Notes: generated by a model from the sequence alone, not told the origin. A stretch of DNA of 64,000 nucleotides from Rubrivivax sp. (GCA_027491255.1 JAIXWM010000177.1:1-64000), one strand, 5' to 3'. Positions 26,004 to 36,237 are shown, counted from the first letter of the stretch. Made by a program: numbers and translations.

Positions 26004-28156
26004 GGCAGTTCCTGGTTGGGTGTCGGCGCCGACGCGTCGCGGGGGCCGATCGGTCCGCCGAGCCGGGGCTTCAACGCCAGCGTGTTCGCGCCTTCGAGCA
26101 GCGCGGCGTAGATGGTGGCGTTGGACAGCACCTTCTTCACGTAGTCGCGCGTCTCGTGGAAGGGAATGCCCTCGGCCCAGGCCGCCACCTCCATCAGCGG
26201 TCCGTCGCGCCAGCGCCGCGGCCGGCTCGGCCCGGCGTTGTAGGCCGCCGCCGCCATCGCCGCGGAGCCGCCGAAGTCGTCGAGCACGAGCTTGAGGTAG
26301 GCGGTGCCGAGCTTGAGGTTGACGTCCCGGTCGGTGATCATCTCGGGCTTGAAGTCCAGGCCGATCTTGCGCGCCGTCCAGCGCGCGGTGGCCGGCATGA
26401 TCTGCATCAGACCGGAGGCGCCCACGTGCGATCGCGCATCCATGATGAAGCGCGACTCCTGCCGGATCAGGCCGTAGACGTAGGCCGGGTCGAGCCCGAT
26501 CTGGCGCGCCGCGCTGAGGACATCCTGCCGAAACGGCGTGGGAAAGCGTTGCGCGAGGTCGACCTCGGACTTCGTGCGGTCACTTGCATTGATGCAGCGG
26601 TCCCAGACCTCGCGGTCGCAGGCCAGCTGCGCGGCGGCGCGCAGTTCGCGGTCGCTCATGCCGATGAGGCTGAAGTTCCACTCGCGCACACCCTCGGGGC
26701 GCAAGCCGAGCGCGATCATCTGCAGACCGCGCCGCAAACCGGGGTGGGCACTGGCGGCCTCGCGGTCGGCCGCGGTCAGGGCCGGTGGCGACGCAGGCAG
26801 GCTGACGCGTCCGCCCAGGTCCTCGAGCGCGAGCTTGCCGTAGAAGGTGAAGGGCGAGGCCATGGCCTGCAGCGCCGCGCGCCCGGCCGCACGGGCCGCG
26901 TCGCCCTGCGGCCCGGCGACGGCACGCCCGGTCAGCGCCCGGGCGTGCCAGTAGGCCCAGGCGGGGTCCTTCGCGCGCTCGGCCGCGGACATCGCCTCGA
27001 TGGCGTCCTGCACCATGACCCAGCGCTCGTCCTCCCGCGCCAGACGCAGCGCCGCGCGCACGGCCCAGGCCAGCGAGTCGTCGGACCAGGGCGCGCTCTC
27101 GCGCGCATCGCTGGCGGCCCGCTGCAGCTCGAAGGCGCGGCGGAACCAGGTCGCCGCCTCGGGCTGCAGCTTCATGGCCGCCTGCTTGGCCACCACGGCC
27201 CAGGCCGCCGACTTCAGCTCCGGCGGCAGGACCTTCGCGCCAGGCTGGCCGAGCTGCGTGGCGGCTGCGTCCGGGTCGTTGGCAGCCACGCGCAGGATCG
27301 CCGCGACGCGCAGCTGGCGGTCGTGGGGCCCGTTGCCGCCGGCGCGGTGGGCGAGCCAACGCGCCGGGTTGTCGAAGACCTGCTCGACAGCGCGGGCCAC
27401 GTCGGCGCCCAGCAGTGCCGCGGCGGCGCGGGCGGCGCGCGGGCGGTTGAACTCGGCCGACAGCCGCACCTCCTGCCACACGTCTGCGGCCCCGAACTGG
27501 CGTGCCTCGAACAGCGTGCGCGCCAGCCACAGACAGCCGTCGTCGGCTTCGCGCTGCGCGTACCAGTGCTCGCGCGCCGCGGCGCTCACGTCTTCGCCGG
27601 CCTGATGGCGCAGGTACAGCGCGTAGCACGTGACCTCGCGGTCGTCGTTCATGCGGAACTTCGGGTGCTCGCGCGCGAAGCCGGCCCAGTCGCGGCGCCG
27701 GCCGAGCTCGAGCAGCCAGTCGTTGCGCAGGCGATCCTCGACGTAGCTGCCCGGCCAGCGGGCGAAGAAGGCCTCGACCTCGACGCTGCCCGCCTGGTAG
27801 AGGCGATTGTTGAGCTCCCAGTAATCTACCCAGGGTGCCAGTGGATGGCCCGCCGCCAGGGCGCTGGCGCGAAGGCTGGCCAGGCGCGCGCGCTCACCCT
27901 TGCGGTGGGCCTCGCGCGCAGCGACGATGACGGCGTCGGCCGCCGCCGAGGCGCCCACCGGCGCGGTTGCAGGCGCCGACACGAGCACCGGGCGCGCCGT
28001 GCCGCCCGCCTGGGCTGCCGCCGGCGCGGGGACGAGCACGGCGGCCGCGGCCAGCATGAGGCTGTACAGCGCACGCGCCAAACCGGCTCCCGTGACGGAC
28101 GGGTCGGGGGCGGGGACGAATCTTCTGTTCGGGTCGGGGAAGGCCATGGTGTCCAT
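26000..28156 (-). CDS. slt: Soluble lytic murein transglycosylase
   Basis: A periplasmic Slt70-type enzyme that cleaves peptidoglycan to 1,6-anhydro-muropeptides. A signal segment (ALYSLMLAAAAVLVPAPAAAQA, given here as ALYSLMLAAAAVL and PAPAAAQA) is followed by a long alpha-superhelical region. The C-terminal catalytic domain has VYGLIRQESRF with the catalytic Glu, SHVGASGLMQIMPATARW, and AAYNAGPSRPRRW. ATG 28156 or 28147 are both possible; the longer reading upstream is not conserved. The gene is divergent from ygfA, 63 bp away. Confidence 0.93.
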   Translation of the reverse strand: MDTMAFPDPNRRFVPAPDPSVTGAGLARALYSLMLAAAAVLVPAPAAAQAGGTARPVLVSAPATAPVGASAAADAVIVAAREAHRKGERARLASLRASALAAGHPLAPWVDYWELNNRLYQAGSVEVEAFFARWPGSYVEDRLRNDWLLELGRRRDWAGFAREHPKFRMNDDREVTCYALYLRHQAGEDVSAAAREHWYAQREADDGCLWLARTLFEARQFGAADVWQEVRLSAEFNRPRAARAAAALLGADVARAVEQVFDNPARWLAHRAGGNGPHDRQLRVAAILRVAANDPDAAATQLGQPGAKVLPPELKSAAWAVVAKQAAMKLQPEAATWFRRAFELQRAASDARESAPWSDDSLAWAVRAALRLAREDERWVMVQDAIEAMSAAERAKDPAWAYWHARALTGRAVAGPQGDAARAAGRAALQAMASPFTFYGKLALEDLGGRVSLPASPPALTAADREAASAHPGLRRGLQMIALGLRPEGVREWNFSLIGMSDRELRAAAQLACDREVWDRCINASDRTKSEVDLAQRFPTPFRQDVLSAARQIGLDPAYVYGLIRQESRFIMDARSHVGASGLMQIMPATARWTARKIGLDFKPEMITDRDVNLKLGTAYLKLVLDDFGGSAAMAAAAYNAGPSRPRRWRDGPLMEVAAWAEGIPFHETRDYVKKVLSNATIYAALLEGANTLALKPRLGGPIGPRDASAPTPNQELP

Positions 28157-28219
28157 TTTCGCAGGCAGCCCCGACAATGCCGGCTCCTGAGGTCCCTGCG
28201 CGCCTTGCGCCCATTCAAG

Positions 28220-28816
28220 ATGCCGCTGCCCTTCGACCTGCCGCCCCTCGAACCTTCGCGCGACAAGAAGACGCTGCGCCGGCAGTTGCAGGCCGAGCGC
28301 CAGACCCTGGTGGACCGCCACCAGCGCTCGATGCACCTGCAGGAGGTGCTGCGCGTATGGCTGGCGACACGGCCCGACGACGCGATCGGCGCCTACTGGC
28401 CGATCAAGGGCGAGTTCGACGCGCTGCCGGCGCTGTACCGCTGGACCGAAGCCCACGAGCGCCGCCGCATCGGGCTGCCGGTCGTGCACCGCGAGACCAA
28501 GCAGCTGCGCTTCCACCTCTGGTACCCGGGCTGCGCGATGGAGGAAGACGCCTACGGCATCCCCAAACCCAAGGACACGCCGTCGTTCGAGCCCACGCTG
28601 CTGCTCGTGCCTTGCGTCGGCTACGGACCCCGGGGCATTCGGCTGGGCTACGGGGGCGGCTTCTACGACCGCACCCTCGCCACGCTGCAGCCGCGCCCTT
28701 ACACCGTCGGCCTGGCCTACAGCCACGGCCACGTGCCCTGGCTCAGCGGCGAGGCGCACGACGTGCCGCTGGACGCCATCCTCAACGAGGACGGCGTGGC
28801 CTGGCAGGCCGACTGA
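28220..28816 (+). CDS. ygfA: 5-formyltetrahydrofolate cyclo-ligase
   Basis: ATP-dependent conversion of 5-formyl-THF to 5,10-methenyl-THF. Family motifs: SRDKKTLRRQLQAER near the N-terminus, AYWPIKGEFD, and the ATP/folate signature VPCVGYGPRGIRLGYGGGFYDR (shown as VPCVGYGPRG and RLGYGGGFYDR). At 198 residues it is of normal length. It converges on metF across a 9-bp gap, so two enzymes of one-carbon folate metabolism meet tail to tail. Confidence 0.93.
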   Translation: MPLPFDLPPLEPSRDKKTLRRQLQAERQTLVDRHQRSMHLQEVLRVWLATRPDDAIGAYWPIKGEFDALPALYRWTEAHERRRIGLPVVHRETKQLRFHLWYPGCAMEEDAYGIPKPKDTPSFEPTLLLVPCVGYGPRGIRLGYGGGFYDRTLATLQPRPYTVGLAYSHGHVPWLSGEAHDVPLDAILNEDGVAWQAD

Positions 28817-28825
28817 CCGGCCGCG

Positions 28826-29668
28826 TCAGGCTGGCGCGAGTTTCAGGCGCCGGCACAGCTCCAGCGCCAGATCGGCCTGGTTCATCGTGTAGAAGTGCAG
28901 GCCGGGCGCGCCACCGGCGAGCAGGCGTTCGCACAGCGCGGCCACCACGTCCAGGCCGAAGGCGCGAACGGAGGCCACGTCGTCCATGTAGCCTTCCATC
29001 TTCAGCGCGACCCAGCGCGGGATCTCGATGCCGTCGCGGGCGGCGAACTGCGCGATCTTCGCGTAGTTGTGGAAGGGCATGATGCCCGGCACCACAGGCA
29101 CCTGCGCACCCAGCCGGCGCGTCTGGTCGACGAAGTGGAAGTAGGCGTCGGGGTTGAAGAAGAACTGCGTGATCGAGGCGCTCGCCCCGGCCTTCACCTT
29201 GTCGGCGTAGTGCTGCAGGTCGCGTGCGGCGTAGCGCTGCTGCGGGTGGTATTCAGGGTAGGCCGCCACCTCGATGTGCCAGTCGGCGCCCTGGGTCTCG
29301 CGCACGAAGCGCACCAGCTCGGCGGCATAGCGGAACTCGCCTGCGGTCGCGGTGCCGCTGGGCAGGTCGCCACGCAGCGCGACAAGACGGCGGATGCCCT
29401 GCTCGCGGTAGGTGCCGAGGATGTGCGCGATGCCTTCGCGCGTGGAGCCCACGCACGACAGGTGCGGCGCCGCCTCGAAGCCCGCCGCGGCGATGGCACG
29501 CACGGTCGCCAGCGTCTTGTCGCGCGTGGCCCCGCCGGCGCCGTAGGTGACGCTGAAGAATTCCGGCTTCGCCGCGCCCAGGCGCTGCACGACGTCGGCG
29601 AGCTTGGCATCACCCACGGGCGTGTTGGGTGGAAAGAACTCGAAGCTGACAGGAACGGAAGCATTCAT
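28826..29668 (-). CDS. metF: 5,10-methylenetetrahydrofolate reductase
   Basis: FAD enzyme producing 5-methyl-THF for methionine synthase. Seen: SFEFFPPNTPVGDAKL (catalytic Glu region), SVTYGAGGATRDKT, LALRGD-like LVALRGDLPSG, and ASITQFFFNPDAYFHFVD. It has 280 residues. ATG 29668 overlaps the panE stop as ATGA. Last gene of the SAH-riboswitch-controlled run. Confidence 0.95.
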   Translation of the reverse strand: MNASVPVSFEFFPPNTPVGDAKLADVVQRLGAAKPEFFSVTYGAGGATRDKTLATVRAIAAAGFEAAPHLSCVGSTREGIAHILGTYREQGIRRLVALRGDLPSGTATAGEFRYAAELVRFVRETQGADWHIEVAAYPEYHPQQRYAARDLQHYADKVKAGASASITQFFFNPDAYFHFVDQTRRLGAQVPVVPGIMPFHNYAKIAQFAARDGIEIPRWVALKMEGYMDDVASVRAFGLDVVAALCERLLAGGAPGLHFYTMNQADLALELCRRLKLAPA

Positions 29669-30624
29669 GGCGTGGGCGTCGAAGGCATGGCAGGGGGCAC
29701 GCCCTGGGACGGCACCCCGCCCGCAAGCGGCCCGAGCGCCGCGGCGATGAAACGGTTGACCGGGGCCTGAAGTCCGCACCGGGCGCTGCGCCGCACCACG
29801 GCCGCGGCCAGCCAGGGCAACTCCAGCGGGCGCCCGGCTTCCAGGTCATGCAGCATCGAAGCCTTCATGCCGTGCGGCAGCGTGTCGACGAAGGCCATGC
29901 GCTGCTCGGCATAGTCGGCCGGAAGATCCACGCCCTCGGCGCGGCCGAGCGCGGTGGCCTCGGCCATCACGGCCTGCAGCATGCCGCGCAGCTCGGGGTC
30001 GGCCCGCACCACGCCCACCGACTGGCGCGTGAGCGCGGTCAGGCCGCTGAGACCGACCAGGAAGACGAACTTCTCCCACACCGCGCGGCGGATGTCGGCC
30101 GGCATCTCGGCGTCGATGCCCGCGGCACGGCAGGTCTCGAGGAAGCGCTGCAGCAGCGGCGCCTGCGCCGGCTGCAGTGCGCCAAAGCGCAGGCGCGCGA
30201 AGTCACCGCCGTGCTCGATGCAGCCGGGCGCGGCGATGCGGGTGGCGATGTAGGCCAGGCCCTGCGCCACGGCCGGGGCGCCGACATGCCGGGCCAGCAG
30301 TTCGGCCGCATCGACGCCGTTCTGCAAGGGCAGCACCACGGCCCCGGGGCGCACCCAGGCCGGCAGCTGCGCGGCCGCGGCCTGCGCGTCCGGCAGCTTG
30401 ACGGCAAAGACGACCAGGTCCGCCGCCGGCAGCGCCGCCGGGTCCTCGGCCACCGTCACCGGCAGGTGCAGGTGGCCCAGCGGGCTCGTGATGCGCAGGC
30501 CCTGCTCGCGCAGCGCCTGCGCGTGGCGGCCACGCGCGAGGAACGCGACCTGGGCTCCCGCGGCCGCCAGGCGCCCCCCGAAGTACCCGCCGATGCCGCC
30601 GGCACCGACAAAGACGATCTGCAT
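29665..30624 (-). CDS. panE: 2-dehydropantoate 2-reductase (ketopantoate reductase family)
   Basis: An NADPH-dependent reductase of the ApbA/PanE family, used in pantothenate synthesis. The N-terminal Rossmann motif is FVGAGGIGGYFGGRLAAAG. VFAVKLPDAQAAAAQL, LPLQNGVDAAELLA and VWEKFVFLVGLSGLTALTR (catalytic Lys region) follow, then the ELPWLAAAVVRRS C-terminal block. It is inserted between ahcY and metF, 17 bp after ahcY and overlapping metF. That is an unexpected partner for a SAM-cycle operon. Several paralogues exist in Burkholderiales, so the pantoate role is probable but not proven. Confidence 0.85.
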   Translation of the reverse strand: MQIVFVGAGGIGGYFGGRLAAAGAQVAFLARGRHAQALREQGLRITSPLGHLHLPVTVAEDPAALPAADLVVFAVKLPDAQAAAAQLPAWVRPGAVVLPLQNGVDAAELLARHVGAPAVAQGLAYIATRIAAPGCIEHGGDFARLRFGALQPAQAPLLQRFLETCRAAGIDAEMPADIRRAVWEKFVFLVGLSGLTALTRQSVGVVRADPELRGMLQAVMAEATALGRAEGVDLPADYAEQRMAFVDTLPHGMKASMLHDLEAGRPLELPWLAAAVVRRSARCGLQAPVNRFIAAALGPLAGGVPSQGVPPAMPSTPTP

Positions 30625-30641
30625 GCGCGCCCCCGCTTGGC

Positions 30642-32075
<1,434 letters not shown>

Positions 32076-32085
32076 CTTCGGGCTC

Positions 32086-32105
32086 CGGGTTCATGAGGAA
32101 ACCCG
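32086..32105 (-). promoter_or_regulatory. Hairpin next to the ahcY ribosome site
   Basis: On the minus strand CGGGTT and AACCCG form a 6-bp stem with an 8-base loop, ending at the GGAG ribosome site of ahcY. It could modulate access to that site. Confidence 0.35.
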
Positions 32106-32133
32106 CCGACGGCTGCGCAGATGAAGGCTGAAT

Positions 32134-32165
32134 GCTCACCCACGAGACCGATCGTGCGGGTGAGC
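32134..32165 (-). promoter_or_regulatory. Expression-platform hairpin of the SAH riboswitch
   Basis: An 8-bp perfect stem, GCTCACCC pairing with GGGTGAGC, around a 16-base loop. The 5' arm is the conserved 3' strand of the SAH aptamer, so aptamer closure and this hairpin exclude each other. There is no T-run, so it is not a classical intrinsic terminator. Confidence 0.6.
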
Positions 32166-32223
32166 GCGGTTGCATGCGGTGTCCGAGCCTGGCCCCCAGG
32201 ACGGGGGTTGCAACGCTCCTCGG
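32157..32223 (-). promoter_or_regulatory. SAH riboswitch upstream of ahcY
   Basis: Read on the minus strand, the leader begins CCGAGGAGCGTTGCAACCCC, continues GGGGGCCAGGCTCGG, and ends CAACCGCGCTCACC, the conserved SAH-aptamer consensus blocks in the right order. Complementarity is visible for CCGAG/CTCGG, GAGCG/CGCTC and the CCCCC/GGGGG stem. SAH riboswitches turn on ahcY when SAH accumulates (known biology). Confidence 0.92.
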
Positions 32224-32304
32224 AAGCCGGGGATTGTAGTGGGCGCCCGCTTGACCCGGCGCTGCGCCGGGTCAAGGCCTGCAGTCCGGGCGTGGCCGCT
32301 GCCG

Positions 32305-32889
32305 TCAGCCGCGCTCAATGCGGAACACCGCCACGCTGGCCCGCAGGTTGGGCCAGCGGCGCACCACGCGCCCGTCCTGCAGGCCGAAGGCGTCGGTCAC
32401 GCGCAGGCCGTTCTTGCGCGCCAGCACCTCGAAGTCGGCGAAGGTGCCCACGCGGATGTTGGGGGTGTCGTACCACTCGTAGGGCAGCGCCTTGGTCACC
32501 GGCATGCGGCCGGTGGCCACGCGCAGGCGGTTCGGCCAGTGCGCGAAGTTCGGGAAGCTGACGATGCCGATGCGGCCCACGCGCGCCGTCTCCTGCAGCA
32601 TGCGCTCGGTGTTGCGCAGGTGCTGCAGCGTCTCGAGCTGCAGCACGACGTCGAAGCTCTGGTCCTCGAACAGCGCGAGCCCTTCCTCGAGGTTGAGCTG
32701 GATCACGTCGATGCCGCTGTGCACGCAGGCGTGGACGTTGGCGTCATCGATCTCGACGCCGTAGCCGCTGCAGCCGCGCGTGCGCTGCAGGTGCGCCAGC
32801 ATCTGCCCGCTGCCGCAGCCCAGATCGAGCACGCGCGCGCCGTGCGGCACGAGCTCCGTGATGGCGTCGAGTTGGCTGGGCGTGGTCAT
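32305..32889 (-). CDS. metW: MetW methionine biosynthesis protein
   Basis: A 194-residue SAM-methyltransferase-fold protein. VLDLGCGSGQMLAHL (residues 20-34), GYGVEIDDANVHACV and VSFPNFAHWPNRL are MetW hallmarks. MetW partners MetX and is needed for homoserine acylation in some proteobacteria (known). It lies 24 bp after metX and 82 bp before the SAH riboswitch, so readthrough into the ahcY leader is possible. Confidence 0.93.
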   Translation of the reverse strand: MTTPSQLDAITELVPHGARVLDLGCGSGQMLAHLQRTRGCSGYGVEIDDANVHACVHSGIDVIQLNLEEGLALFEDQSFDVVLQLETLQHLRNTERMLQETARVGRIGIVSFPNFAHWPNRLRVATGRMPVTKALPYEWYDTPNIRVGTFADFEVLARKNGLRVTDAFGLQDGRVVRRWPNLRASVAVFRIERG

Positions 32890-32913
32890 GGCAGCGCGCG
32901 GTCCGTCGGCCCG

Positions 32914-34044
32914 TCAGGTGGCGATGCGGTCGAACCAGGCCCGCACGACGCGGTGGTAGCGCGCGTCGTCGAGCAGGAAGGCGTCGTGCCCGTGCGGCGC
33001 TGCGATCTCGGCATAGCTGACGGCAATACGGTTGTCCACCAGCGCCTTGACGATCTCGCGCGAGCGCGCCGGCGAGAAGCGCCAGTCGGTGGTGAAGCTG
33101 ACGACGAGGAAGCGGCAGCTGCGCGCGGCCGCAAAGGCGCGCGAGAGGTCGCCGCCGTGCTCGCGCGCCGGGTCGAAGTAGTCGAGCGCGCGCGTGATCA
33201 GCAGATAGGTGTTGGCGTCGAAGTACTCGCTGAATTTGTCGCCCTGGTAGCGCAGGTAGCTCTCGATCTGGAACTCGATGTCCTGCGTGCTGTAGCCGAA
33301 CTCGGCCGCGCGCAGCTCGCGCCCGAACTTCTGCTCCATCGCGTCGTCGGACAGGTAGGTGATGTGGCCGATCATGCGCGCCACGCGCAGGCCACGCCGC
33401 GGCAGCACGCCGTGCGCGTAGAAGTGGCCGCCATGGAAGTCGGGGTCGGTGACGATGGCGCGGCGCGCGACTTCGTTGAAGGCGATGTTCTGCGCCGACA
33501 GCTTGGGCGCGGTGGCCACCGCGACGCAATGGCGCACGCGCTGCGGGTGGCGCAGCGTCCAGCTCAGCGCCTGCATGCCGCCCAGGCTGCCGCCGATCAC
33601 CGCCGCCAGCTGCCCGATGCCCAGCGCGTCGAGCAGTCGCGCCTGCGCGTCGACCCAGTCTTCCACCGTGACCACGGGGAAGTCCGCACCCCAGGCGCGG
33701 CCGGTGGCGGGGTGGACGTCGCGCGGGCCGGTCGAGCCGAAGCACGAGCCCAGGTTGTTGACGCCGATGACGAAGAAGCGGTCGGTGTCCAGCGGCTTGC
33801 CGGGGCCGACGAGGTTGTCCCACCAGCCTTCGCTGCGCTCCTGACCGGCGTAGGTGCCGGCCACGTGGTGGCTCGCGTTCAGCGCGTGGCACACCAGCAC
33901 CGCGTTGCTGCGCTGCGCGTTCAGCGTGCCGTAGGTCTCGTACACGAGCCGGTAGGACGGCAGCACCGCGCCACTCTTCAGCGGCAGCGGCTCGCTGAAG
34001 TGCATCTCCTGCGGTGTGACTTGACCGACGGAACCCATGGACAT
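32914..34044 (-). CDS. metX: Homoserine O-acyltransferase (MetX type)
   Basis: An alpha/beta-hydrolase acylating homoserine, the first step of methionine synthesis. The nucleophile motif IGGSLGGMQALSW, acid SFTTDWRFSP and catalytic His in APHGHDAFL are present. NALNASHH-type CHALNASHHVAG and WWDNLVGPGKPLDT mark the family. Beta-proteobacterial MetX proteins paired with MetW often use succinyl-CoA, so acyl specificity is open. ATG 34044 or 34038. The leader holds a SAM-II aptamer and an intrinsic terminator. Confidence 0.94.
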   Translation of the reverse strand: MSMGSVGQVTPQEMHFSEPLPLKSGAVLPSYRLVYETYGTLNAQRSNAVLVCHALNASHHVAGTYAGQERSEGWWDNLVGPGKPLDTDRFFVIGVNNLGSCFGSTGPRDVHPATGRAWGADFPVVTVEDWVDAQARLLDALGIGQLAAVIGGSLGGMQALSWTLRHPQRVRHCVAVATAPKLSAQNIAFNEVARRAIVTDPDFHGGHFYAHGVLPRRGLRVARMIGHITYLSDDAMEQKFGRELRAAEFGYSTQDIEFQIESYLRYQGDKFSEYFDANTYLLITRALDYFDPAREHGGDLSRAFAAARSCRFLVVSFTTDWRFSPARSREIVKALVDNRIAVSYAEIAAPHGHDAFLLDDARYHRVVRAWFDRIAT

Positions 34045-34070
34045 CTGCAGGCGCGCGACAAGCGCGCAAG

Positions 34071-34106
34071 AAAAAACCCGGCGCCGCATCGAACGGACAC
34101 CGGGTT
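34071..34106 (-). terminator. Intrinsic terminator in the metX leader
   Basis: Minus strand: AACCCGG pairs with CCGGGTT across an 18-base loop, followed at once by six Ts. It ends 27 bp before the metX ATG and starts just after the SAM-II aptamer, the layout of a transcriptional attenuator. Termination of the upstream DUF1993 gene is a second possibility. Confidence 0.75.
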
Positions 34107-34114
34107 CACCGGGA

Positions 34115-34166
34115 CGTGTTTAGCGGCATTTGTGAAGCGCCCGCAAGCTGGAGCAAATCGGCGCTG
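34115..34166 (-). promoter_or_regulatory. SAM-II riboswitch upstream of metX
   Basis: Minus strand, in order: CAGCGCCGATTTG, CTTGCGGGCGCTTCA, CAAATGCCGCTAAA. These match the SAM-II H-type pseudoknot: P1 strands GCGC...GCGC, the conserved GATTT and CTTGC segments, AAATG and GCTAAA. The GATTTG/CAAAT pairing that builds the pseudoknot is intact. With the downstream terminator it should shut off metX-metW at high SAM. Confidence 0.88.
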
Positions 34167-34234
34167 GACGAAAGTATACGGTCCGGTCTCGCGGGCGGGG
34201 CGCGAGCTTGACTGGCCTGCCCGCCCGGGGGTGT

Positions 34235-34759
34235 TCAGCCGCCGCGCGCCGCCCGCCCGAGGAGGTAATCGGCCTTGCCGACTTCGACCCCGTTGTGGCG
34301 CAGGATGTTGTAGGCCGTGGTCACGTGGAAGAACAGGTTGGGCAGCATCCAGCCGGTCAGGTAGTCGAACCCGCTCATCGTGCGCGTGCCGCCCTTGCCC
34401 ACGGGAAAGGTGATCGCCCGGTCCTCGGCGCCGTCCAGACGGTCGGCCGGCACCGTGTCGATGAAGGCCAGCGTCTTGCCGATGCGCTCGCGCAGTTCCT
34501 CGAAGCTGGTCTCGTCGTCCTCGAACTTCGGCGCGTCGACGCCGGCGATGCGTGCCAGCCCGTTCTTGACCGCGTCACAGGCGATCTGCACCTGGCGCCG
34601 CAAGGGGAACATGTCGGGCGCGAGGCGGTCGCCGGTCAGCACCAACGGGTCGATCTTGCGCGCCGTGGCGTGCGCCTCGCCGAGATCGAGGATGTGGGTG
34701 AGATTGGTGAGCATGCGGCGGCTGACGCCGAGGGCGGTCGAGGACATCGAGATCTGCAT
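34235..34759 (-). CDS. DUF1993 family protein
   Basis: A 174-residue cytosolic DUF1993 protein (DinB-like helical bundle). It starts MSSTALGVSRRMLTNLTHIL after a good AGGAG (10 bases before ATG 34759). LAPDMFPLRRQVQIACDAVK, FDYLTGWMLPNLFFHVTTAY and ILRHNGVEVGKADYL are the family blocks. Function is unknown. It follows the sulfatase by 50 bp and may be co-transcribed. Confidence 0.88.
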   Translation of the reverse strand: MQISMSSTALGVSRRMLTNLTHILDLGEAHATARKIDPLVLTGDRLAPDMFPLRRQVQIACDAVKNGLARIAGVDAPKFEDDETSFEELRERIGKTLAFIDTVPADRLDGAEDRAITFPVGKGGTRTMSGFDYLTGWMLPNLFFHVTTAYNILRHNGVEVGKADYLLGRAARGG

Positions 34760-34809
34760 GGGGTTCTCCTGGTCGGGTGGGGTTGCGCGGGGCCGGGCGG
34801 CCGCGGGCC

Positions 34810-36237
34810 TCATTTCTTGAACACCGGCGAGATGTTCGTCCAGGCGCGCGGCGGCAGGCTGTTGTCCCATTGTGCATACAGGGCCTTCAGTTCCTCGAAC
34901 ACGTCGGGATGCTTGGCGGACAGGTCGTGCTTCTCGGCCGGATCGGTGTCCAGGTCGAACAGCTTGGCCACGCCCTTGCGCGGCTCGAGGAAGAGCTTCC
35001 AGCGGCCTTTTCTCACCGCCGAGTTGCCGCCCAGCTTCCAGTACAAGGTCTCGTGGGGCGCCCCGGTGGCGTGGTTCGTCAGGAAGGGCAGCAGGTCCAC
35101 GCCGTCCAGCGCCTGCGCCGCCTCGGTGGACACCCCGCAGGCCGCCGCGGCCGTGGGCAGGATGTCCAGCGTGCTGACCGGCTCCTCGTACACCAGCCCG
35201 GCCGGGATGTGCCCGGGCCACTTCATCATGAAGGGCATGCGGATGCCACCCTCGTAGGTCGTGTACTTGCCGCCCGAGTACGGTCCGTTGTTGCCGGGGC
35301 GGCTCGGGGCGCTGCCGTTGTCGCTGACGAAGACGACGAAGGTGTCGTTGTCGAGCCCGAGTTCGCGCAGCTTGCCCAGGACCGCGCCGATGACCTCGTC
35401 CTGCACCAGCAGCATGGCGCTGTAGCCGCGCAGGTTGATGTTGGCGATGCTGTCGCGCAGACGTTCGAAGTACACGCGCGGCACCTGCAGCGGCGGCACC
35501 GGGGAGTTCATCGGGAAGTACAGCATGAAGGGCTGGTCCTTGTGCTGCTCGATGAACTCCACCGCGCGGTCGCGGAAATAGAACATCAGGTACTGGTCGA
35601 CGTCGACGATCTCGCCATTGCGGCGGATCTGGTTCAAACCCTCGCGCGTCCAGGCGATGTCCTTGCCCTCGTCGTGGAAGTCCACCTTCAGGCTGACCAT
35701 CTCCGGGTCGTCCAGCCGCGTGTGCTGCAGGCTGGTGTTGCCGTGGAACACCACCGAATGGTCGAAACCCCGGTTCTGCGGCAGGAACTGCGGGCCGTGC
35801 CCGAGGTGCCACTTGCCGACGACGCCGGTCGCGTAGCCGGCGGCCTTGAAGAGCTCCCCGATGTTCTTCTCGGTCACGGGGACGCCGCGGCGCAGGAACT
35901 CGGCCTCGCCCTGCAGGGGCGCAAGGCTGCCATCCTCGAGCCGGGCCTCGCGGCGCTCGGGGAAGGCGCCCGAGGACACCTGCTGCTCGAAACCGAAGCG
36001 TTGCTGGTAGCGCCCGGTCACGAGACCCGCGCGCGAGGGGCTGCACAGCGGCGCCGAGCTGTAGCCGGCCAGAAAGGTCACGCCGTCACGGCCGATGCTG
36101 TCGATGTTCGGGGTCTGGACGAGTTCGTTGCCGTAGGCCGACGGGTCGCCGTAGCCCATGTCGTCGGCTAGGATCACGATCACGTTCGGGCGCCGGGGCG
36201 GCTGCGGGCGATCGCCGGAAACTGGATGGCTGGACAT
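34810..36237 (-). CDS. Cys-type sulfatase (arylsulfatase family)
   Basis: A 475-residue alkaline-phosphatase-superfamily sulfatase. Metal ligands lie in VIVILADDMGYGDPS. The active-site signature LCSPSRAGLVTGR carries the Cys converted to formylglycine, and GKWHLGHGPQFLP and VSDNGSAP complete the site. No signal peptide is evident at the N-terminus (SSHPVSGDRPQPPRRPN), so it may be cytoplasmic. GGAG lies nine bases before ATG 36237 and three before ATG 36243; the former is preferred. The activating enzyme is encoded divergently. Confidence 0.9.
   Translation of the reverse strand: MSSHPVSGDRPQPPRRPNVIVILADDMGYGDPSAYGNELVQTPNIDSIGRDGVTFLAGYSSAPLCSPSRAGLVTGRYQQRFGFEQQVSSGAFPERREARLEDGSLAPLQGEAEFLRRGVPVTEKNIGELFKAAGYATGVVGKWHLGHGPQFLPQNRGFDHSVVFHGNTSLQHTRLDDPEMVSLKVDFHDEGKDIAWTREGLNQIRRNGEIVDVDQYLMFYFRDRAVEFIEQHKDQPFMLYFPMNSPVPPLQVPRVYFERLRDSIANINLRGYSAMLLVQDEVIGAVLGKLRELGLDNDTFVVFVSDNGSAPSRPGNNGPYSGGKYTTYEGGIRMPFMMKWPGHIPAGLVYEEPVSTLDILPTAAAACGVSTEAAQALDGVDLLPFLTNHATGAPHETLYWKLGGNSAVRKGRWKLFLEPRKGVAKLFDLDTDPAEKHDLSAKHPDVFEELKALYAQWDNSLPPRAWTNISPVFKK

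Noticed and set aside
26156..28816. An 886-residue plus-strand frame opposite slt, running into ygfA
   Set aside because: Only the last 198 residues (from 28220) match a family (YgfA). The rest is antisense to the transglycosylase.
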